Source: Sphaerolaimus hirsutus (taxonomy: Eukaryota > Nematoda > Chromadorea > Monhysterida > Sphaerolaimidae). Taken from it: a DNA stretch of 64,000 nucleotides. Made by a program: the position numbers and the translations under genes. The notes under the pieces are model-generated. The model did no database searches, was not told where the DNA came from, and saw only the letters and a program-made list of their open reading frames with translations. Location of the stretch: positions 1-64,000 of the forward strand of contig CAXIWS010000676.1 in assembly GCA_964036195.1 (NCBI GenBank). Reading direction: 5' to 3'. Below, piece after piece: positions 55,683-64,000 of the stretch (positions are counted from its first letter, which is position 1; every line of letters begins with the position of its first letter).

Positions 55683-56000
55683 ATATCTGGAGCGATTTTT
55701 GAGAAATGTTGCCCCAATTTTTGCTGAAAATTGGTTATTTCTGCACCTTTTTATAGTTTTTCACATTCAGAATTGCCATTCGAAATTGCCTATATCCATT
55801 GGCATATGGCTATTTTTAGCCATTTTAAATCGCCCAGTTATCTACGCGTATCTGGAGCGATTTTTGAGAAATGTTGCCCAAATTTTCACTGAAAATCGCT
55901 TATTTTTGCACCTTTTTATAGTTTTTCACATTCAGAATTGCCATTCAAAATTGCCTATATCCATGGGCATATGGCTATTTTTAGCCATTTTAAACCTGTT
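55683..56000. repeat. ~165-bp tandem repeat, two units
   Basis: ATCTGGAGCGATTTTTGAGA ... ATTTTTAGCCATTTTAAA repeats at 55684 and 55849. The hAT element inserted at the start of the first unit. The second unit keeps the unoccupied equivalent GTATCTGG at 55848-55855. The long open frame here is a repeat artefact. Confidence 0.75.
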
Positions 56001-57540
56001 TTTGGCTACTTCCAACCTACTTTTAGCGATTTTTCACCCTTTCTGCATTCTATACCTTGAAAATGCCTATATATTTTGCCCCCGCCAGCCCCCACCCAAG
56101 CCCCCTCCCCCGCAGCCCCGTCCTAATTTTTTCAGCTAAATATCCCTCCGAGGAGCGATTTGCTATCTATCCAGCCCCCGCGAAGGCCAATCTCAAGGAA
56201 ACACCTTATTCATACAATGATTAATGTCAAAGTTCTGGGGAAATAATAACTTCCCCTTGAATAACATCCTCCTTAATCACCCCCTCCAAATTCCCTGACA
56301 AAATAATAACCCCCTTGAGGTCTTATTCGAGGATACAGACCCTGTGCCATCACGCAGGTAAACCCAGCACACACAAAATTTAATTATACCCGGCATGCTG
56401 AAAATAGGCAGTAAAGCACACTACTTACTGATTTTGAAGGTAAAAATCTATGAAGTATGAAAAATCTATGAATCTATAGAAAGTATGAAAAGCAGCGATT
56501 TTGGGTGAATATTAGAATTAAATATCTCGCTCCAGATAGCTAGATAGCTCAACACTTTGCGGGGGGGGGGGGGATGTTCAGAGCAAAGTTGGCAAAAAAT
56601 TCGCCACTGGGAAAGATAGATAGCTGGGCGGTTAGCGATGGTTTTACCCCCCCCCCCTTTCTTTCGTATTTTGGTAAAATGTGTCTGTGATGGGTCTACA
56701 TGTGTGTTGGGTTTACATGCGAAATAGGCCTGACCCAAGGATATAGAAGCCCTGTGATATGGAAAAACACTGTTTTCAATGGTCCACTTTACAAAAACAA
56801 CGTTTTTCACACTTTTTACCAAAAAAACTTGATACATTTCACAATTGCTCCCAAAATGGTTGAGTCGACATGACTCTTGTGCTTATTTAAAAAAATGACT
56901 TCAAAAAAGGAGGCATTGAAAAAAGCGCTGGCCATCTCGCACTATTAATGTATTTCAACAACACCATGAACAAATTGGTGTGCACTCCTGAATAGGGATG
57001 GCCGGCCAGCGCTTTTTTTTTTAAACGCTGCTTTTAAAAAAAAAAAGCGCAAGGGCCCCATCGCTTCTTTTTAAAGTTTAAACCCAAAATTTAAAATTTC
57101 TGTTGTATATAGCCTTTTGTTGAATGTTCATGACTTCAAGTCAAAGTTTGCATAGAATAGCACTTATATAAGGTTATAATAGAAGGCTAATCCATTCACA
57201 GTGATGGATCACACTGTAGAAGTATGTGTGAGCACATTGGCTAGATATTATATGCTACACTAACATATCACAACTTATTATTACACAATAGCATGAACAA
57301 ATGGAAGCTTTTACACTAAAAATGCCTCAAAACCAAATCTCCAATGGTAAAGTGTATGTGAAATTGCGCGCTTGCACGCAAAAAATGCAAAAAACCTAGT
57401 ACATAAATACTCATACAATATACTTTATATTTATTTACTGTACTGTTTGTGATACTACTTAACAAGTCTTTACTATTTATGTTTATTGATGAGGGAGAAT
57501 AAAAGTAAACATGCTCTGAAACAGAAGTGTGGTGTTTTAT
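56001..57540. other. Repeat remnants, no gene
   Basis: A decayed CCGTATT-type piece lies at 56235-56340 and G13/C10 tracts are at 56560 and 56646. TAGGGATGGCC hAT pieces are at 56740-56940 and 56996-57400, the latter with the shared core (AAATTGCGCGCTTGCACGCA). Confidence 0.45.
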
Positions 57541-58556
57541 TGGAGGGTATACAGTGCCTTAGTTAAGTTTGCCCGCATTCTAGCCATGTATTTTAAAAGG
57601 CAGTATGTAATGTAGCAACAATAAAAAGTACAATAAGGAGAACAATATGAATGAAGCAATGTTTTTCCAATCAATTTTTCTATCATTCCTTAAATTGTTT
57701 TGGACATGGAACTCAATATTGAAATTTGAATAGTTTGCAATTTTGTATGATGGTGTGCAGTGTGCATAGCGTTTCATATAGGTGTTGTGATAGGATGCTG
57801 TTTTTTATGCAAGTTAGCCAAGTTTGTTGTAATCTTAAATTGGTTATGTTTATACATATAATATTATGCTTATGGAGGAGAAGGTAGGTATGGGTGAGGC
57901 GAATGAAGTGAGGTTTGTTTAGGTGCAGACAAAATGTGTGTGACTGTGCTTGTCACAGCAAAAAATGTGTGTGTGATGCATTGGGAAGCGGGCTGGACGT
58001 GCGTGGTGAAGTGGCTCGCTTCCACACGCTTCAGCATGCTTCACCAAGAATGCTGAAATTTGTGGTCAAGTGTCTTCCACACGCTTCACCTAGCTTCACA
58101 AATGCTTCACGCGCTTCCAAAAATGTGGAAGACACTTCACGCTGTTTGGCGCTTCCAGACGCTTCACTGACATATACATTTGTGTGCCAGCACTATGTTA
58201 AGAAGCGTGAAGTGTCTTCACACAAAATTTCGTGAAGCGCGTGGAAGTGCAGAGCATGTTCGTGAAGCGTTGGGAAGCGCCAGTGTGAAGACATTTCACA
58301 ACGCTTCATCGTGCATCCAAACACTCATTTTTTGCTGTGTGTGTGGTTTTAATGTATTTATATTTGATTATATTAATATAGTTGCAAATTTAAACCATTT
58401 GGTCACAACAGCGGTGTGGAATGAAGTGCTAACAGTTGTTACTATGTCAAAGTTTTATTTGTGAGTGTATTTTTGATATGTGCAATACATTTCCATTAGT
58501 GTTTTAATTTTTAAAGAACTACGAAACCCGACCGAAGGTCGGAGAGAATCCTGCTA
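57540..58556. mobile_element. Element with Helitron-like 3' end and internal GAAGCGTG array
   Basis: 57550-57850 matches 40799-41130. The end is CCCGACCGAAGGTCGG hairpin, AGAGAATCCTG, CTAG, then T. 57975-58310 carries many GAAGCGTG / CGCTTCAC motifs in both orientations, absent from the other copy. The left inverted end seen at 40721 is missing here. No Rep/helicase coding sequence. Confidence 0.55.
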
Positions 58557-59596
58557 GTGTATTTATACCGTACAGCACCTATCGCGTTTCCTCGCATACA
58601 CCCCAGAGTTGCAAAAACGTATTTACGTTTACCGGAAATACCCGGTAATTTGGGTATTTATACTTATGTTTACGTTTACGTTTTCATAAAATACCATTAG
58701 GTTTTGCTACGTTTTCCTGGCCGGAATACCCGGGTACCAGAGAAAACGTAAAAAACGTTGTGAGATCAAAAAAGTTTCAGCAAAATGCAACTTCCACCAT
58801 AAATTTCCGACAACTTGAAAAATTTTGCGCGCAAGCGCGCACTTTTTCTCCGCAGAAACCGTATTTTCAAAATAGGTAGGTATATTCAATATTCAAATCA
58901 TTATATAGTTCGACCGCACCTGCAGTGCAGAGTATTGTGTATTACTTCCCAAACTAGAATTGTGCCAAATGCTTAATAAAAAATTCAGCGGACGCTGTTA
59001 ATGAATAACAGTATAACAACAATCATTTTTGTCATCTTTTTATGAAACTCGCACGCGTTAACCATCATTGCGCACTTCCAGCGGTTGCGCACTTGTAAAG
59101 TAACCGGAGTATGATCAATGATCTAAAGGCCGGGATAAATCTTTTTTCATCGACGTTTTTCCAATTGTTGGTCTTATTTGAAGATTTTTAGCGGGGATCA
59201 TTGCTGTTCGTTTTTCAATGGATTATGTGCACACGTAAATACTTTCCATCTGTACTTACATGTTATGTCAATTCAGTTTACATTGGTATAAATAGTTGGC
59301 AGTAGTGAATTCAAACATCTATAAGAATACATTGTATAAACCCATCTACAAAAATCTAGAAATTTTGAACTGGAGATGTAGAGACATTTGAGAAGTGAGA
59401 AGAAACATGAGAAGTGAGTATCAAAATGGCAAGTAAAAAATCAAGGTAAACTATCCACTAAACTAGGTTTCCGCTGCCATTACTTTTTATTACTTTATTT
59501 TATTTACTTTGCCCACGGCCAATAAAACTTGGCCCACAGCAATCAAAAAGTTTTGCTCTGACCGAATGGAATTTTATGGACACCCCATTTTTCACA
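58557..59596. other. hAT and MITE fragments, no gene
   Basis: 58604 starts CAGAGTTGCAAAAACG with ACGTTTACG/ACCCGG motifs, a hAT left end without a clear right end. TTTTGCGCGCAAGCGCGCAC lies at 58825. 58965-59115 is a decayed copy of the GGAAGCG inverted repeat. The rest is AT-rich. Confidence 0.45.
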
Positions 59597-60040
59597 TACC
59601 GTATTTCCTCGAAATACCCCCGGGGGGTAATTGTTTCATAGTGGTCCCGAGAGGGGGGGGGGTTAAACGAGGGGGGGGGGGTTATTTTTTCACAAGAAAA
59701 TTTTTGAAAACCAAGTACGAAATTGTCGTCTGAAACGTACGCAGACGTCGAAAAATGCAACAAAAACCGCCATTTATAAGGTTCTGTAGACTAATATTAG
59801 TATGTAGATGGTATGTACACTGTTCTAACGTGACACCGACATTGTTTTAACGTGTGTTCTGCAGTACACAGAACACAAACTGCCGTATTTGTCATGTACG
59901 TTCTCTTTACACTCAATTTGGGGGGGGGGGGGTATTTCGAGGGGGGGGGGTGATTGTTTCATAATGGTCTCGAGAGGGGGCGGGGTCAAACGAGGGGGGG
60001 GGGTATTTCAAGGGGGCGGGTATTTCGAGGAAATACGGTA
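59597..60040. mobile_element. CCGTATT-family MITE, long G-tract type
   Basis: TACCGTATTTCCTCGAAATA to GAGGAAATACGGTA with TA borders. Core shared with the copies at 1732, 20199 and 37790. Confidence 0.8.
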
Positions 60041-60260
60041 TATGTTGAGATTAGGGGCTGAAAAATTGACACTTTATTGTCAACATATGGAACTTAATGG
60101 AAATCATGAGAGAGCCAAATTGGACACGCACCACGGCCACGGGCCTGGAATTGGGTTTGAAACTTAAAATGCGATTAACTCAAAATCACATTTTGGGGAC
60201 TTGTCGACTTTAAAATTAGACGCCTCAACTATATTACCACACAAAGCGATGAGTGTGCAC

Positions 60261-61148
60261 TAGGGATGGCCAATGTTTTTTTCAAAGGTTTTTTCAAATA
60301 AAAAACGTTTTATTTAAAAAAACCCAGACCATCGAAACCGTTTTTTTTAAACATTGACCAAAATTTTTTGTACTAAGCACTAGGTATTTTCCATTTTTTT
60401 TGCACGCAAGTGTGCAATTTAATTTCACATGCACCTTACTTTTTGTGGTTGTTTTCATTGGTTTTGTGGCATTTTTTATGTAAAAGCTACCATTTGTTCA
60501 TGCTATTGTGCCATAATAAGGTGTGATATGTTAGTGTAGTATATAATATCCAGTCAATGTGCCTCCATATACTTGTACAGTGTGAAAAATCACTTCTGAT
60601 GAATTAGCCTTCTATTGTAACCTAATTTAAACACTATTCCAAAGCCAACTTCACTTGAAGTCACAAACATTCGACAAAAGCCAATATTTGTAATAAGTCG
60701 ACATAAAATGGATATTTTTGACAGAAATCACCACATATAATATCCCATGGCTCCACAGCCATTATATGGCTAAATATGACACCACAAAGTACTGTCACCT
60801 GTCTGATATACCTGTATATGTTGACTCATAGCCATATCTGGCAGCCATAGGCAGCGTAAGTGCTTGTGCATTTGTGAATGTCACAAGCAGAATTTTTGGT
60901 GTCACAAGCAGAAATACCAACTAAAAGCACAATTATTCATGTATACCTAGTAAAACGTGTCACAAAGTCAAATTTTGGTCAATGCAATTGTGAATGTCAC
61001 AAGCACAAATTGGGTCCTTGTGCCGCCTATGCTGGCAGCTTTTGAAGAAAAAAAACGGTTTTATTTTAAAATAAAACCCTGTTTTTGAAAAAACGGTTTT
61101 CTTTAAAAACCCTGTCATTGAAAAAAACACCTTTTTGGGCCATCCCTA
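60261..61148. mobile_element. hAT-like MITE, TAGGGATGGCC type, intact
   Basis: Ends TAGGGATGGCC and GGCCATCCCTA, perfect duplication GTGTGCAC at 60253-60260 and 61149-61156. Subterminal regions are TTTTTAAA/AAAACGGTTTT-rich. The core contains TTGCACGCAAGTGTGCAATT, TTTTCATTGGTTTTGTGGC and ACTTCACTTGAAGTCACAAA. This is the best reference copy of the subfamily. No transposase. Confidence 0.9.
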
Positions 61149-61233
61149 GTGTGCACTGAATATCAATTTATATAGTTAATGATTCATCTGTATCCCCTCA
61201 GATTTTATAGAAAAATAGAACTTGTTTTGACTC

Positions 61234-61840
61234 CAGGGGCCAGATTTAATTCTTATAGATAGATTTTTAAAAGTTCAGCCGCATCAACGCACATGCACCG
61301 AGAGCAAGGCAGTTTGTAAAATAAACGAAACTATCCCTTAAGGTTGTCGATATTGCAATATGACATATATCACTTTGATTTTGGCACGGAAATCACAATT
61401 TTGTCACTTCTTGGCCGTTGGCCAACTCCTTCTTCTTTCGATTTTGTCGGGCACATTCTCGCATAAGTCGCGCTTTTGTACACTCGTGCATGCATTTCTT
61501 TCTTGTCGCTGCCCTCATGGTTACGGTTGTAGGCAGTGGACACTTAAAAAGTGACCACCTGACTATACAAAAGCGCGACTTATGCAAGTAATGTGCCCAA
61601 CAAAATTGAAAAAAGAATGAGTTGGCGGATGACCAAGAAATGACAAAATTGTGATTTCCGGGCCAAAATCGAAGTGATATAAGTCATATTGCAATATCGG
61701 CAACCTTAAGGTATAGTTTTGTGTATTTTACAAACCGCGTTGTTCTCAGTGCATGTGTGTCGATGCTGCTGAACATTAAAAAATCTATCGGGCGTACGCC
61801 CTACCCTACAAATCTGTAGGGAGTATTAAATCTGGCCCCA
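61234..61840. mobile_element. CAGGGGCCAGATTTAAT fold-back element
   Basis: Left CAGGGGCCAGATTTAATTC, right ATTAAATCTGGCCCCAG. The arms pair over about 200 bp (GTTCAGCCGCATCAACGCAC with GATGCTGCTGAAC, and AATCACAATTTTGTCA with TGACAAAATTGTGATT). Central AAGTCGCGCTTTTGTACAC/CAAAAGCGCGACTTATG also pair. Target duplication not determined. A larger copy is at 39691. Confidence 0.7.
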
Positions 61841-62113
61841 GTGGTCTTTAATAAATCATTTTTTTGCCAAGGATGCTACACTGCCGAATTTGCTGTAAAG
61901 CTATGAAAAAAGCAACAGATGCTTGCATGAAACTGCACACTTGTGTGTCAAATTTTTTCATTTTACCTAATGCACGAGTACCAAAGAATTTTGCCAGCAA
62001 TTTTTTTTAAAATCAGACTTGGGTGGTGCATTTAAAAAAAGGGAATTAAAACGATCACTTACACATCGCTTGCTAACCCTACTTCTGAAACCTACACATG
62101 TAAATATAAGAGA
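61841..62113. other. AT-rich, nothing assigned
   Basis: No coding or repeat signal that I can define. Confidence 0.4.
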
Positions 62114-62151
62114 CTAGCAGGATTCTCTCCAATTTTCTGTTGGGTTTTCAT
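62114..62151 (-). mobile_element. Third CTAGCAGGATTCTCTCC terminus, cut by the assembly gap
   Basis: CTAGCAGGATTCTCTCC followed by a decayed hairpin, in the same orientation as 40721. The rest is lost in the gap. Confidence 0.55.
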
Positions 62152-62351
62152 NNNNNNNNNNNNNNNNNNNNNNNNNNNNNNNNNNNNNNNNNNNNNNNNN
62201 NNNNNNNNNNNNNNNNNNNNNNNNNNNNNNNNNNNNNNNNNNNNNNNNNNNNNNNNNNNNNNNNNNNNNNNNNNNNNNNNNNNNNNNNNNNNNNNNNNNN
62301 NNNNNNNNNNNNNNNNNNNNNNNNNNNNNNNNNNNNNNNNNNNNNNNNNNN
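62152..62351. other. Assembly gap, 200 N
   Basis: Exactly 200 undetermined bases, probably a placeholder of arbitrary size. Sequence resumes with TTATTCAGGTGGGATATG, which resembles the interior of the GAACCG hAT MITE (54160). Confidence 0.95.
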
Positions 62352-62649
62352 TTCCTTTATTCAGGTGGGATATGTAACCACAGTAAAGTGTGTTGTCAGT
62401 GAAGTGTATGCCATTTTCTATACAATGATACATTTCTTTTGTGCATCCAATATATATTAATGTCCATTTGAGGGATGCACTTCATGTCCATTTGAGAGAC
62501 ACACTTCATGTCTATTTGCTGTGGAGGCAGCGTCCACTTTTTGTTTGGCTTTAGCCATTTTTTTACTGATAGAATTATGGTAGGATTCTGCTCATACTTT
62601 GCTGTCTGCCGAGTATACATAAAACAGAATAAACTACAATAGAACGCAC

Positions 62650-62834
62650 CAGCCTCCTTCTGTACGAACACGGCGCCGACAGCTTCTGAGCGCACGTAGC
62701 CATTGGCGGCAGCGTCGAAGCTGCGCGACGTGCCCGTGGGCGACGTCATGTTCATCTTGGTGAAGTGCAGCGCGAACGACGGCGACAGGGTCACGTGCGC
62801 GCCGCACACCACCGCCTGCGAGCACTCGCCCCGC
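62650..62834 (-). CDS. Ketosynthase exon (C-terminal part of motif region), FAS-like type I
   Basis: Acceptor GTCTCGCAG (exon starts 62834), donor GGCTG|GTGCGT. The exon opens with the G that completes the Arg codon split from the preceding exon (63023) and ends in phase 1. It encodes RGECSQAVVCGAHVTLSPSF, LHFTKMNMTSPTGTSRSFDA, then ANGYVRSEAVGAVFVQKE. In type I FAS/PKS ketosynthases this is the region after the active-site Cys: SPxGxxxxFDxxxNGYxRSE is the animal-FAS form. The catalytic His regions (HGTGT and following) would lie in the next exon, which is not found before the gap at 62351. Role: Claisen condensation of acyl and malonyl groups, in the cytosol. Whether this is FAS or a FAS-like PKS cannot be told from two exons. 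Confidence 0.85.
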
Positions 62835-63022
62835 CTGCGAGACAAAAAAATGGATGGATATCGGTAACATGCAACTTCGAGTATGTTGCAAAAAATTCTT
62901 GAAATATTTAAATAAAATAACGAAATTTATCTACCTATTTGCGACAACATTTTTTGTCGACAACATCGTGGAACCCTGCAAAGAACAAAATGCAGAGCAA
63001 TAAAACAGTCAGTGCAACCCAC

Positions 63023-63109
63023 CGTATGGAGTCGATGGCGAGCTGCAGGGCGAGGAGGCTGCTGCTGCACGCCGTGTCCACCGTGAACGACGGCCCGCGG
63101 AAGTCGAAC
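63023..63109 (-). CDS. Ketosynthase active-site exon, FAS-like type I
   Basis: Acceptor AACGTGCAG (exon starts 63109), donor ATACG|GTGGGT, phase 2 out; the intron to the next exon is 188 nt. Encodes FDFRGPSFTVDTACSSSLLA then LQLAIDSI. DTACSSS carries the nucleophilic Cys (codon 63069-63067). The spacing from this Cys to NGYVRSE in the following exon, about 60 residues, agrees with the animal FAS ketosynthase. Codons are strongly G/C-ending. No upstream ketosynthase exon was recognised in 63110-64000, so the gene continues outside the window. Confidence 0.88.
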
Positions 63110-64000
63110 CTGCACGTTGTTGCAGTCACACAAGTAGTGCAAGTGGGCATGCTTTCTGTCAGTTTGCTCTGGATGATCGGGTGGGCGCGCAAGCGACCCA
63201 CCCGTAATATGGTCAGAGACAGCAAAATGCGGAAATTCGAAAATTTAAATACAAATAACTTCGGAACGCCTTTAGCTATATAGAAACCACTTACACCATC
63301 GGAAAGCGCGTGTCAAAAAGTACCCTGGCTCCAATTTTCAGACCAATTCGTAGAGTTTCAAAAAAGTTATTCACGATTTTCTTTCTGAGGTAGTGTTTCT
63401 TGTTGTTGTTGTTGTTGCTGTTGTTGTGACGAAATACTTCAAACTGCAATAACTTCTCTGAAACACAACCGATTTTTATGAATGATGGCTCATATGAAAG
63501 AGCATATGATGCCATTTATTATTTTATCAAAACAATTTCACAGGCTCCGCCCACTTTAGGACTATAGTTGTTTGAAATCTTCAAAAATGAATAAATTAAA
63601 AAATTAAATACAAACAATGGAATAAAAAATTTTAGTTGATGTGCACAGGGACCACGGCTTTCATTGAGCCCTGTTTTGTCAATTTGGTTGACATTTAGAA
63701 ACATTATTCAAGTTTGCGTGTTTTGTGTAATACACACAATGCAGACCACTGGTAGAATAAAAATGTGAATTTGAGGAATCATTATCAGATTTTTATGTTT
63801 GAATTATTTTCATTTTTATATTTTCAATATTTTTTATTTTAACTTTATTTTTAATTATTTTTATTTTTTAAATAATTTTTAAAAATAATTTTTTTGATTA
63901 TATTTTAATCATATTTAAATTTTTATTGATTATACTTTTATGTTTATACTTTTATTTGTATATATGCATTTTATTTTATCATTTGTTATATTTTCATTAA
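63110..64000. other. Intron or flank upstream of the ketosynthase exons
   Basis: Increasingly AT-rich toward the window end (long TTTTTATTTTAA runs from 63780). A (GTT)n microsatellite lies at about 63398-63427. No exon seen. Confidence 0.5.
63398..63427. repeat. GTT microsatellite
   Basis: TTGTTGTTGTTGTTGTTGCT and following, about nine units with one GCT interruption. Confidence 0.85.

Noticed and set aside
55699..56139. 146-codon frame with repeated FLHLFIVFHIQNC
   Set aside because: Two units of a 165-bp tandem repeat, ending in a poly-proline artefact.

Overview
This is a gene-poor, repeat-dense piece of a metazoan nuclear genome. The evidence is spliced coding exons with GT-AG borders, two exons of a type I fatty-acid-synthase-like ketosynthase, non-autonomous DNA transposons with clean target-site duplications, a large satellite array and a 200-base assembly gap (N). 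I cannot name the species. The ketosynthase reads like the animal FAS / FAS-like PKS lineage, and the repeat load suggests an invertebrate, but that is inference.

Layout. (1) 1-22388 is one giant palindrome. Two arms of about 7.25 kb (1-7258 and 15136-22388) are reverse complements that differ, where I compared them, almost only in poly-G/C run lengths. They flank a 7.9 kb spacer. Each arm carries the same apparently intact four-exon gene for a 108-residue tail-anchored membrane protein (2329-4139 on +, 18251-20061 on -). The spacer holds a 2.5 kb fold-back element with a hAT MITE nested in it, a first-exon candidate, and a coding fragment that stops at the right arm junction. (2) 22.4-27 kb is mostly repeats with no convincing gene. 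(3) 27246-32849 (minus) is a reconstructed seven-exon gene of unknown function. Every junction is phase 0, and hAT elements fill or abut its introns. (4) 33-40 kb is repeat territory with one short acidic ORF and a triplicated MITE block. (5) 40.5-52.5 kb is a composite: short inverted repeats outside, 28- and 30-bp minisatellites inside them, and in the centre a 10 kb array of roughly 117-bp monomers with higher-order periodicity. (6) 52.5-62 kb has an isolated GC-rich exon candidate and a well-resolved nested hAT stack. (7) 62650-63109 (minus) holds two adjoining ketosynthase exons with the DTACSSS active site.

The main theme is hAT-like MITEs. Several subfamilies have different TAGGG.../TAGTG.../CAGAG... 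termini and different expanded short motifs (GAACCG, GGGATC, GAGTC, GCGCCA). Each is bounded by an 8-bp duplication, and three of them share one internal core. No transposase was seen, so all would be mobilised in trans. A second abundant family has TACCGTATTWCCTCGAAATACCCC ends at TA targets and long G/C tracts.

Limits: all exon models rest on reading frame, splice signals and codon character by eye. No alignment, expression or database evidence was available.
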